Positions 1 to 6,115 are shown, counted from the stretch's first letter. The stretch: 8,749 nt of DNA from an uncultured Collinsella sp. (GCA_900752275.1 CAADUS010000034.1:1-8749); one strand, 5' to 3'. Notes: a model not told the origin generated them from the sequence alone. Made by a program: numbers and translations.

Positions 1-3
1 CGC

Positions 4-30
4 GCCGCCCCGATGGGGGCGGCTCGTTTT
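4..30 (+). terminator. Rho-independent terminator-like hairpin
   Basis: An 8-bp GC-only stem (4-11 pairing with 16-23, GCCGCCCC/GGGGCGGC) encloses a 4-base loop and is followed on the plus strand by TCGTTTTGTT. The T-rich side points rightward, so it would terminate a plus-strand gene ending left of the window and converging on hipA. On the minus strand the stem lies just past the hipA stop codon, so it may serve hipA too. A T-run for that direction would lie outside the window. Confidence 0.65.
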
Positions 31-31
31 G

Positions 32-1324
32 TTATGAGGCGATCCTGCTTAGACGGGCTTGTACTTCTGGAATGATCTTCTCGAACATTACCTCCGCTTC
101 GGGAAAACCCTCTTCTTTGAGACCGCGCGCGGCGTCTCTTAGCGCGTCTGGAACCTCATTGCAGGTATCAGCAATCATTCCGGCGACAATTCCCCCGGGC
201 AAACCCGCCCCAATCATTTGGCTCATCACCGACCCGCGCGTTACTTCGTCAATCTTGCGGCTCCCACCAAACGAGACGCCCATCTCACGAACGAGACTGG
301 GGTAAACCGTTGTGCACAGCACGTCATAGAGCGGCGCCAACCTCACCTGCTTCCAACTTTCGTCCCATACGAGCGACCAGTTCTTTAGATGGTTATCACA
401 GTTACCTACGGCATAGTCGAACAGCTGGTTATAGCCGACAAGGAACCTGTCCTCCATTTGATTCGTCGACGCCCTTCGCACCGCATCGACGATAAGCCCC
501 AGGTAATTGACGCCCGTCGGCTCATATTTAAGCTCACGCGAGACGCCCTTGGCCTGACAAACATCTTCCTGATGCAAACGGTATGGAATTGGCAATCCGT
601 CAACCGAGCGTCCGGCATCAGACGTTACTCGGTCAAATCGCTTCACGGCGATAATTGGCTCGGCATCCTCAACTCGGATAAGAAAACACTCTTCGGCCGA
701 TAGGTCCATCAGAGAGGCGGCTCTCACGCACATCGCTTCGCACACTGTCTCGCCCGGGAACGTTTTCGACCCCGCCTTGAGAATGTGCGTGGATGGAGCC
801 GCTCCATGAGGCAGGTACCATCCACCACATGGGTCATCGCCCGTATGGTAGAGACCGATCTTCGCCTGAGCACCTGCAAGGGAGATTCGACTCTCTAGCG
901 CTAAATCAAAAGCAACCTCCGCCGGTGCGTATGCCAGCCCGCTTAGCTGTTCCGCACCTATCTCTTCATAGTCCATTTCGAGGCTGTCGCCCGAAGGCTC
1001 TCGCGTCAGAACCAGGGCGCCGACGGGTTCATCGCGGACCAAATCGAGTACCTTGAAGTAATCTCCGCGTTCCGCTCGCGCCCTTTTCTCAAGGTCCCTG
1101 TTGAGCTGCCCCTCCGGAATGATGCCGGAGAAAAAGGAACCCGTTGCGTCCGGACTAAATGTCTCGGCCGTCAACGGCAGCGAGATCGAAATCGGCGCCG
1201 CATCACCGCTCTCGAGATATTTGGGGCTATAGGTGAATATCGGAAACCCCGCATTTTCCTCCAATATGCCGACCAGCTGGTAAGACCCATTAAACTCACG
1301 GTGAACGAACAGCGTGCCATCCAT
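32..1324 (-). CDS. hipA: HipA-type serine/threonine kinase toxin (type II TA)
   Basis: This 430-residue protein is a full-length HipA kinase (E. coli HipA is 440), not a split HipS/HipT form. The N-terminal couple_hipA-like region spans about residues 15-105 (SGIIPEG near 66-72). HipA-C-type kinase motifs follow in the family order: SLAGAQAK at 148-155, where Ser148 matches the autophosphorylated Ser150 of E. coli; THILK with Lys183 as the ATP-binding lysine; VKRFDR at 227-232; RLHQEDVCQA at 249-258; GNCDNHLKN with catalytic Asp310 and metal-binding Asn315; and LYDVL with Asp334 for the second metal contact. All key residues are present, so an active kinase is expected. E. coli HipA phosphorylates glutamyl-tRNA synthetase and induces dormancy; the target here is unknown. 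The start ATG overlaps the antitoxin stop by one base (TAATG), indicating translational coupling. GC is clearly lower than in purH (29/60 at 361-420 against 40/60 at 4861-4920), consistent with horizontal acquisition. Confidence 0.95.
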   Translation of the reverse strand: MDGTLFVHREFNGSYQLVGILEENAGFPIFTYSPKYLESGDAAPISISLPLTAETFSPDATGSFFSGIIPEGQLNRDLEKRARAERGDYFKVLDLVRDEPVGALVLTREPSGDSLEMDYEEIGAEQLSGLAYAPAEVAFDLALESRISLAGAQAKIGLYHTGDDPCGGWYLPHGAAPSTHILKAGSKTFPGETVCEAMCVRAASLMDLSAEECFLIRVEDAEPIIAVKRFDRVTSDAGRSVDGLPIPYRLHQEDVCQAKGVSRELKYEPTGVNYLGLIVDAVRRASTNQMEDRFLVGYNQLFDYAVGNCDNHLKNWSLVWDESWKQVRLAPLYDVLCTTVYPSLVREMGVSFGGSRKIDEVTRGSVMSQMIGAGLPGGIVAGMIADTCNEVPDALRDAARGLKEEGFPEAEVMFEKIIPEVQARLSRIAS

Positions 1325-1614
1325 TACTTCCCCCTCACCTTCAGAATAAAATCAATATCCACGATGGAGGCGTAATCGAAAATGACACCAATTTCGACCG
1401 TTGTCCGCCCCCGTTCGATATCACCAATCACACGAAGGCTGCGACCCGTCATAGTCGCGACGTCACGTTGAGTCAAGCCGAGCTCACGCCTTCTGAGCCT
1501 AAGGGCCTTCCCTATCTCAGAGGGATCGAAAACCGTGCGCTCCGAGAAAGCGGCTTCCGACGGTTTGAGCTTGACGCGCCCATCCAGCTTTTTAATCGTT
1601 GTCACCGTTCTCAT
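1324..1614 (-). CDS. hipB: HipB-like Xre-family antitoxin and operon repressor
   Basis: This 96-residue protein should neutralise HipA and repress its own operon. A helix-turn-helix of the Xre/HTH_3 type spans about residues 34-89, with LRLRRRELGLTQRDVATMTG (38-57) as first and second helices and SLRVIGDIERGRTTV (59-73) as recognition helix and following turn. The basic N-terminal arm of about 30 residues (IKKLDGRVKLK) is longer than in E. coli HipB. I chose the ATG at 1614 because GGAGG lies four bases upstream. The longest open frame starts at 1674, but it would run through two of the operator palindromes and the -10-like element and lacks a comparable ribosome site. It ends in a TAATG overlap with hipA. 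Low GC (26/60 at 1321-1380) matches hipA. Confidence 0.9.
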   Translation of the reverse strand: MRTVTTIKKLDGRVKLKPSEAAFSERTVFDPSEIGKALRLRRRELGLTQRDVATMTGRSLRVIGDIERGRTTVEIGVIFDYASIVDIDFILKVRGK

Positions 1615-1625
1615 AACGCCTCCAG

Positions 1626-1649
1626 CTATATTCCTGCCCGTGAACATAG
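1626..1649. promoter_or_regulatory. hipBA operator O1 (24-bp palindrome)
   Basis: The half-sites CTATATTCC (1626-1634) and TGAACATAG (1641-1649) form an imperfect palindrome around a 6-base centre. It lies between the antitoxin ribosome site and the -10-like TATACT, so a bound repressor would cover the probable transcription start. It follows the consensus of two further copies upstream. Binding by the Xre antitoxin is inferred from position and symmetry; known HipB operators are also short palindromes repeated before hipBA. Confidence 0.75.
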
Positions 1650-1653
1650 TATA
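1648..1653 (-). promoter_or_regulatory. Candidate -10 element of the hipBA promoter
   Basis: Read on the minus strand, TATACT matches five of six bases of the -10 consensus and lies 33 bases upstream of the antitoxin ATG. It overlaps the upstream edge of operator O1. A weak -35 candidate, TGAACA (1669-1674, minus strand), has a short 15-base spacing and lies inside operator O2. Repressor occupancy would therefore block both promoter elements. The -35 assignment is uncertain. Confidence 0.5.
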
Positions 1654-1664
1654 AAACTGTAGCA

Positions 1665-1688
1665 CTATGTTCATGTACGGGAATATAG
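1665..1688. promoter_or_regulatory. hipBA operator O2 (24-bp palindrome)
   Basis: The half-sites CTATGTTCA (1665-1673) and GGAATATAG (1680-1688) surround a 6-base centre, and symmetry extends outward to CAC/GTG (1663-1690). The centre is exactly 39 bp from the centres of O1 and O3. It covers the expected -35 region of the hipBA promoter. Confidence 0.75.
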
Positions 1689-1703
1689 TGTTGACTACAT
1701 TAG

Positions 1704-1727
1704 CAATGTTCCCGTTCGGGAATATAG
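1704..1727. promoter_or_regulatory. hipBA operator O3 (24-bp palindrome)
   Basis: The half-sites CAATGTTCC (1704-1712) and GGAATATAG (1719-1727) surround a 6-base centre, with inner symmetry CCCG/CGGG. Its centre (1715.5) is 39 bp upstream of O2. It lies outside the core promoter, so it probably contributes cooperative binding or looping rather than direct occlusion. About 64 bp separate it from the end of the sensor kinase gene, with no convincing terminator between. Confidence 0.7.
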
Positions 1728-1791
1728 CTGCCGAAAAGCCTGATTTCTTCTTAAATGGGAAGATCCTGAACGTCTACGCTATACGGGCTGA

Positions 1792-2835
1792 CTACTCAAA
1801 GTATTGGAACTTGTTGGTTGAGAAGGCAAACGTGACAACAAAGCCTTCGCCGGAATCGGATGCCGCGGTGACGTCGATGCCCATCTTGGAGCACAGGCGT
1901 GCCACCAGATAGAGGCCGATGCCCGTTGCGCGCTTGGTGGTGCGGCCGTTGTCGCCGGTAAAGCCCTTCTCGAACACGCGTGGCAGGTCTGCCGCACTCA
2001 CGCCGCAGCCGTTATCGGCAACAGTGAGCTCAATGCGCTCACTCGCCAGACCCTCGTCCAGCAACGCGCCCGAAAACACGATCTTCGCGCCGTCCTCGCA
2101 CGCGTATTTAATGCTGTTCTGGATGAGCTGCCCCAAGATAAACTCGAGCCACTTCTCGTCGGTAAAGACCTCAAAGTCGAGGTTCTCGCACACCGGGGCC
2201 ACGTGCGCCGCGATGAGCTCGCGCGCGTTGGCTTTAATCGCGCCCGTCACCAAGGTCTTGAGATCCCAGCGGCGAATCAGGTAGTCCCGCTCCACGACTT
2301 CCGAGCGCGCGTAGTACAGTGCCTGGTCGATATAGCGCTCCACGCGAGCCAGCTCACGGCCCAGGTCATCCACGCGCGACAGGTCGTCTTCGCTGCCGTC
2401 CAGGTTTTCCAAAATCAGGTGGGCCGCCGCCAGGGGCAGCTTGGCCTCGTGGACCCAGCTCTCGATATAGTCGCGATAGTCATCGGTCTGACGCCGGCCT
2501 TCGGCAACCTCGTCGCAAGCAGCTTTGCCCACGCGACGCAAGACCTCGTACTCGAGCTCGCCCTCGGCATAGGTCGGGCATTGCACCATCTCCTGCACCC
2601 ATGCGGGACTCTCGAGCTCCTCGGCCGCACGCTCCAGCTGACGCAGAAAACGGCGACGGCGCGCGTACTCGACCACGATGCCGAGCATACCAAAGATAAA
2701 GGACACGCCGACCGCCACGACCACAATAGATGTCGAAGCACCGGCGACCGTCAGCACAAAGCAGCTCAGCAGCACGCCGCACGTCCACACGGCGACGGGA
2801 AGCAGCGCATCTTTAAAGAACTTGCCAAACGACAT
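1792..2835 (-). CDS. Intramembrane-sensing histidine kinase (BceS-like)
   Basis: This 347-residue sensor kinase should autophosphorylate and pass phosphate to the regulator encoded just before it. Two hydrophobic helices near residues 10-31 and 36-55 are separated by only a few residues, so there is no extracellular sensor domain, the hallmark of intramembrane-sensing kinases such as BceS. The phosphoacceptor is His129 in WVHEAKLPL; the usual H-box reads HE(I/M)KTP, so Ala131 and Leu133 are mild deviations. The ATPase domain shows the N-box QLIQNSIKY (Asn240), the G1 box DNGCGV (Asp274), the F-box FEKGFTG (288-294) and the G2 box TGIGLYL (304-310). The ATG lies 9 bases after the regulator stop, and the only ribosome-site candidate (AGGGG) overlaps that stop, so the two genes form one operon. 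BceS-type kinases usually sense antimicrobial peptides through a BceAB transporter, but none is encoded nearby, so the stimulus is unknown. Confidence 0.9.
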   Translation of the reverse strand: MSFGKFFKDALLPVAVWTCGVLLSCFVLTVAGASTSIVVVAVGVSFIFGMLGIVVEYARRRRFLRQLERAAEELESPAWVQEMVQCPTYAEGELEYEVLRRVGKAACDEVAEGRRQTDDYRDYIESWVHEAKLPLAAAHLILENLDGSEDDLSRVDDLGRELARVERYIDQALYYARSEVVERDYLIRRWDLKTLVTGAIKANARELIAAHVAPVCENLDFEVFTDEKWLEFILGQLIQNSIKYACEDGAKIVFSGALLDEGLASERIELTVADNGCGVSAADLPRVFEKGFTGDNGRTTKRATGIGLYLVARLCSKMGIDVTAASDSGEGFVVTFAFSTNKFQYFE

Positions 2836-2844
2836 AGCCGGCCC

Positions 2845-3516
2845 CTAGACCGAATAGCCTTGGCCGCGATGCGTCGTCAAATACCCCTTGATGCCGATTT
2901 TTTCGAGCGTGGTACGCAGGCGGTTGATGTTGACGGTGAGCGTATTGTCGTCCACGAAGGCATCGGAGTCCCACAGGTCCTGCATGATGGCCGAGCGCGA
3001 GACGATCTTGCCCGCGCGGCTCAGAAGCAACGAGAGGATACGCAGCTCGTTTTTGGTGAGCTCGGTGCTGGTGCCCGTTTGCGTGTTGGTGACCATGGAG
3101 CGTGCGAGGTCGAGCTCCAGTCCCTTGTGGACGAGCGTGCTGCGCTCGCCCGCCGCCGCGGTGCGACGCAGTAGTGCGTTGATGCGCGCCACGAGCACAC
3201 GGGCGCTGTAGGGCTTGGGAACAAAGTCGTCCGCGCCGAGCGTCATGGCCATGACCTCGTCAATCTCGGTCGTGCGCGACGTGAGGACGATGATGGGAAC
3301 CTCGGATTCGCGGCGAACCTCATGGCAGATGTGCTGGCCGTCTTTGACAGGGAGTGTGAGGTCGAGCAGCACCAGGTCGGGAGCGGCGGCGAGAATATCG
3401 CGCGAGACGTGCTCGAACGATCCGCAGGCCTCAACCCCAAAACCGGCACGGGCGAGGATGTCGGCGAGCTCGCGACGGATGGGCTCGTCGTCCTCAACGA
3501 TATAGATCAGCGGCAT
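2845..3516 (-). CDS. OmpR-family response regulator (BceR-like)
   Basis: This 223-residue transcription factor is the partner of the adjacent kinase. The receiver domain (about 1-115) has the acidic pocket Asp9-Asp10, phosphoacceptor Asp52 in LVLLDLTLP, Thr79/Ser80 and Lys101 in FVPKPYS. The C-terminal winged helix (about 125-223) contains ELTKNELRILSLL, DDNTLTVNINRLR and the closing GYLTTHRGQGYSV. The DDNTLTVNINRLR recognition region resembles BceR-type regulators. The open frame extends to 3645, but I chose the ATG at 3516: it puts the receiver strand (MPLIYIVEDDE) at the N-terminus and is preceded by AGGGGAG about eight bases upstream. A CATAAT -10-like element lies at 3550-3555 on the minus strand, with no good -35. 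Targets are not visible; BceR regulators usually activate a transporter operon, which would have to lie elsewhere. Confidence 0.92.
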   Translation of the reverse strand: MPLIYIVEDDEPIRRELADILARAGFGVEACGSFEHVSRDILAAAPDLVLLDLTLPVKDGQHICHEVRRESEVPIIVLTSRTTEIDEVMAMTLGADDFVPKPYSARVLVARINALLRRTAAAGERSTLVHKGLELDLARSMVTNTQTGTSTELTKNELRILSLLLSRAGKIVSRSAIMQDLWDSDAFVDDNTLTVNINRLRTTLEKIGIKGYLTTHRGQGYSV

Positions 3517-3605
3517 GGGTTCCGCTCCCCTCTTGGTTGTCTTGCCACCATTATGGCTGCGAAACTGCAGGTGTGCACCGCGCGCGGCGCCAAGGTGACA
3601 GAACT

Positions 3606-3615
3606 GTTCGCGAAC
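3606..3615. promoter_or_regulatory. Perfect 10-bp palindrome upstream of regulator gene
   Basis: GTTCGCGAAC is perfectly self-complementary and lies about 90 bases upstream of the response-regulator start, about 50 bases upstream of the candidate -10 at 3550-3555. It could be a binding site for the regulator or another factor. A ten-base palindrome in GC-rich DNA can also arise by chance, so function is speculative. Confidence 0.25.
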
Positions 3616-3633
3616 GAAAGCGTTTGGTTCGCC

Positions 3634-3656
3634 CCTCGCTCGCAACGGGAGCGAGG
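3634..3656. repeat. 8-bp stem-loop in the spacer upstream of the regulator
   Basis: CCTCGCTC (3634-3641) pairs perfectly with GAGCGAGG (3649-3656) around a 7-base loop. Neither strand has a T-run directly after the stem, so it does not read as a standard Rho-independent terminator. It could still attenuate read-through from the gene at 3695-4426 or protect an mRNA end. Confidence 0.4.
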
Positions 3657-3659
3657 ATC

Positions 3660-3696
3660 AAATGATTATTAAATCCCCGTCCCAGAAAAATCATTT
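3660..3696. repeat. Inverted repeat overlapping a stop codon
   Basis: AAATGATT (3660-3667) and AATCATTT (3689-3696) are perfect inverted 8-mers around a 21-base, partly GC-rich centre containing CCCCGTCCC. The right arm overlaps the stop codon of the gene at 3695-4426. The arm continues as AATCATTTAG, nearly the same as AGTCATTTAG in the element at 7048-7104, and both carry a GTCCC core, so the two may be related dispersed elements. Confidence 0.4.
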
Positions 3697-4426
3697 AGCG
3701 GCGGGCACGAAGCTTTTCGTAGCCGTCGGCAAAGAAGGCGACCGTGGCGGCATCGGAGTCGGCAGCGTCACCGTCGGTGGCAGGAACCACGCCGTGCTCG
3801 TCGCTCACTAGGAACAGCGCGCCCTTAAGCTGCGCGGGAATGTCTACGCGCGTGACCGGGATGCCCTTGGTCTGGGCCAACTGCTCGATGAGCGTCGCCG
3901 TGCCACACAGGAACTCGTCCGCCGGCGCCACAAAGGCGAGCTCGCCGTTGTTGACGGCGGCGAGCAGCTCGGGCGCCACGCCGGTCTCGTCGGCCTCGGA
4001 GCGGGCCTCGGCGGAGCGGGCGCGCAGCGCCTTGGCCGACGTATCGGCGAGCGGCTCGTACTCCCCCACCGTCATGGCGGCGTTGCCGTTGATGTCGATC
4101 ACCAGCATGAGCACGCCGTCGCGTGCGGTGTAATCACCCTCGGCAAGCGACCACTCAACGTGCTGTTTGGCCCAGCTGAGCATGTTATGGGTAAGCGGCT
4201 CGCCCTGCACCAGGCGCTCGGACAGTGCGCGAATGTGGCGGTTGAGCATGGGCACCTTTTTGTTGGACATGCGCCAACGGCAGACAAGCGCGGGCTTGTC
4301 GAGCGTGAACTTCTCGACCGCCTCCTGATTGGCGCAAAAGTCCTCGTACGCACGCTGATCCTCGGCATTGCCAAACAGCTCGGCATCATCAATCTGGGGC
4401 ATGGTCATACCTTTCGTGTTAGTCAT
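3695..4426 (-). CDS. Uncharacterised 243-residue cytoplasmic protein
   Basis: I do not recognise this protein. It has no signal peptide or membrane segment and should be cytoplasmic. Visible parts are an acidic N-terminus (to about 45), a basic stretch RWRMSNKKVPMLNRHIRALSE (50-70), a hydrophobic strand-like run DGVLMLVIDINGNA (103-116), an Ala/Glu/Arg-rich helical segment (about 130-150), an ADEFLCGTATLIEQLAQ segment (about 168-184) and an acidic, Asp/Ala-rich stretch before a basic end (KLRARR). The order of these blocks faintly recalls fold-type IV aminotransferases, but I cannot place a catalytic lysine and do not assign that function. The start at 4426 has AGAGG five bases upstream. In-frame ATGs at 4408 and 4402 are alternatives, the latter with AAAGG seven bases upstream. 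It follows the purH terminator on the same strand. Codon use and GC resemble purH, so it looks resident. Confidence 0.75.
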   Translation of the reverse strand: MTNTKGMTMPQIDDAELFGNAEDQRAYEDFCANQEAVEKFTLDKPALVCRWRMSNKKVPMLNRHIRALSERLVQGEPLTHNMLSWAKQHVEWSLAEGDYTARDGVLMLVIDINGNAAMTVGEYEPLADTSAKALRARSAEARSEADETGVAPELLAAVNNGELAFVAPADEFLCGTATLIEQLAQTKGIPVTRVDIPAQLKGALFLVSDEHGVVPATDGDAADSDAATVAFFADGYEKLRARR

Positions 4427-4442
4427 TCCGTCCTCTTATACC

Positions 4443-4478
4443 AAAAAGACGGCCCTCCAAACGGAGCGACCGTCTTTT
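4443..4478 (-). terminator. Rho-independent terminator of purH
   Basis: A 9-bp stem (AAAAGACGG at 4444-4452 with CCGTCTTTT at 4470-4478) holds an inner 4-bp stem (CTCC 4455-4458 with GGAG 4463-4466). Read on the minus strand, the stem runs into TTTTT (4443-4447). It lies 30 bases past the purH stop and just before the ribosome site of the next gene, so that gene probably needs its own promoter or read-through. TATAAG directly after the T-run (4435-4440, minus strand) is a -10-like hexamer. If used, it would start transcripts close to 4426 and favour the downstream ATGs. Confidence 0.8.
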
Positions 4479-4507
4479 GCAGAGATTATTTTGTCCCGAG
4501 GCGAAAC

Positions 4508-6115
4508 TTAGTGCCTAAAGTGGCGAGCGCCTGTAAAGACCATAGCAATATTGTGCTCGTTGCAGGCCTGGATGCTCTCGTCGTCGCGCTTGGAGCCGCC
4601 GGGCTGGATGATGCAGGTCACACCATGCTCGGCAAGCACGTCGACGTTGTCGCGGAACGGGAAGAACGCGTCGCTTGCGCAGGCAAAGCCGCCCTTCTCC
4701 ACGCCCTCGCGCTCGCAGAAGTCCTCGGCGCGCTCGCAGGCAAGCAGCGCGGAGTCAACGCGGTTGGGCTGACCCGGGCCCATGCCAATGCCGGCCTTGC
4801 CCTTGGAGACCAGGATGGCGTTGGACTTGACGCCCTTGCAGACCTTCCAGGCAAACTCGAGCTCGGCCATCTCGGCGTCAGTGGGCTTGCGGTCGGTGGG
4901 AAACGTGAAGGTCGCGGGATCCTCGGTCACGTGGTCGACTTCCTGCACCAGCATGCCGCCGTCGACGGAGCGCAGCTCCACCTGGGCGCCGTGGTCCACG
5001 CCGCCGGTAGCCAGCACGCGCAGGTTGGGGCGCTTGGCCATGCGCTCGAGCGCCTCGGCAGTGTAGCTCGGGGCGATGATAACCTCGACGAACTGCTTGT
5101 TCTGATCGGCGAAGTGCTCGACCAGCTCATAGGGAACCTCGCGGTTGCAGGCGATGATGCCGCCAAAGGCGCTCTTGGGATCGCAGGCAAACGCGCGGTC
5201 GTAGGCGGCCGTGATGTCCTCGGCCGCGGCGGAGCCGCAGGGGTTCTGATGCTTGAGGATCACGCAGGCAGGCTCGTCGAACTCGCGGACCAGGTTCCAA
5301 GCGGCGTCGGCATCCAGATAGTTGTTGTAGCTGAGCGGCTTGCCCTGGATCTGCTCGGAGCCCACGAGCGGGAACTGCGAGCTCGCGGTGTTCTCGCAGC
5401 CCTCGGCAAAGCGGTAGACCGTAGCCTTCTGCTGAGGATTCTCGCCATAGCGCAGGTCGTCGACCTTCTCCAGCGAGATCTCGAGCTTGGCAGAGGAGTC
5501 CGCCACGTCGCTTGCCTGAGCGGCGAGCCAGCGGGAGATGGCCGTGTCGTAGGCAGCGGTGGTCTGGTAGACCTTCACCTGCAGGCGACGACGGGTGGAA
5601 AGCGTGGTGCAGCCACCGGTCTCGCGCATCTCGGCCAGGACGGCATCATAGTCGGCCGGGTCGGAGATGACGGTAACGCTCGCGGCGTTCTTGGCGGCAG
5701 AGCGCAGCATGGAGGGGCCACCGATGTCGATGTGCTCGATGGCATCCGCGAAGGTGACCTCGGGGTTGGCGACGGTCTTCTCGAACTCGTACAGGTTGAC
5801 GACGACCAGGTCGATCAGCTTAATGCCGTGCTGAGCGGCCTCCTGCATGTGCTGCTCGGAATCGCGGCGGGCCAGCAGCGCGCCGTGAACCTTGGGGTGC
5901 AGGGTCTTAACGCGGCCGTCCATCATCTCGGGATAGCCCGTGAACTCCTCGATGGGGGTTACGGGAACGCCCGCGTCCTCAATGGCACGAGCCGTGCCGC
6001 CCGTAGAGATGATCTCGACGCCAAAGTCGTCAACCAGCGTCCGTGCGAAATCGACGACGCCCGTCTTATCGGTAACCGAGATCAACGCGCGTGCGATCTT
6101 CACATCAGATCCCAT
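4508..6115 (-). CDS. purH: Bifunctional AICAR formyltransferase/IMP cyclohydrolase
   Basis: PurH performs the last two steps of de novo purine synthesis: formylation of AICAR with 10-formyl-tetrahydrofolate, then ring closure to IMP. The length of 535 residues is normal. The N-terminal methylglyoxal-synthase-like cyclohydrolase domain (about 5-145) shows ISVTDKTG, STGGTA (37-42), YPEMMDGRVKTLHP (61-74) and GGPSMLRSAAKN (132-143). The formyltransferase domain follows with LRYGENPQQ (221-229), the catalytic pair Lys288-His289 in KHQNPCG, DPKSAFGG (312-319), and the closing PGGSKRDDE and FTGARHFRH. All signature motifs are intact. The ATG at 6115 is supported by a perfect AGGAGG five bases upstream. 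It stands alone rather than in a large pur operon and has its own terminator. I saw no convincing purine riboswitch or PurR-type box in the leader, though the leader holds short repeats. Confidence 0.98.
   Translation of the reverse strand: MGSDVKIARALISVTDKTGVVDFARTLVDDFGVEIISTGGTARAIEDAGVPVTPIEEFTGYPEMMDGRVKTLHPKVHGALLARRDSEQHMQEAAQHGIKLIDLVVVNLYEFEKTVANPEVTFADAIEHIDIGGPSMLRSAAKNAASVTVISDPADYDAVLAEMRETGGCTTLSTRRRLQVKVYQTTAAYDTAISRWLAAQASDVADSSAKLEISLEKVDDLRYGENPQQKATVYRFAEGCENTASSQFPLVGSEQIQGKPLSYNNYLDADAAWNLVREFDEPACVILKHQNPCGSAAAEDITAAYDRAFACDPKSAFGGIIACNREVPYELVEHFADQNKQFVEVIIAPSYTAEALERMAKRPNLRVLATGGVDHGAQVELRSVDGGMLVQEVDHVTEDPATFTFPTDRKPTDAEMAELEFAWKVCKGVKSNAILVSKGKAGIGMGPGQPNRVDSALLACERAEDFCEREGVEKGGFACASDAFFPFRDNVDVLAEHGVTCIIQPGGSKRDDESIQACNEHNIAMVFTGARHFRH

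Noticed and set aside
1615..1674. A 20-residue N-terminal extension of the antitoxin
   Set aside because: It would run through operator palindromes and the -10-like element and lacks a good ribosome site, whereas the ATG at 1614 has GGAGG just upstream.
1667..1912. An 81-codon plus-strand frame across the hip operators
   Set aside because: It overlaps the operator array and the end of the kinase gene, has no ribosome site I can see and no recognisable protein features.
2203..3174. A 323-codon plus-strand open frame over the two-component genes
   Set aside because: It spans the antisense of two well-supported genes and their junction, and its translation is His/Gln/Ala/Arg-rich without any recognisable motif.
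3517..3645. A 43-residue N-terminal extension of the response regulator
   Set aside because: The receiver fold begins at the ATG at 3516, which has AGGGGAG upstream. The extension has no receiver-like sequence and would cover the putative promoter.
3634..3656. Rho-independent terminator for the 243-residue protein gene
   Set aside because: The stem is good, but no T-run follows on either strand, so I list it only as a stem-loop.
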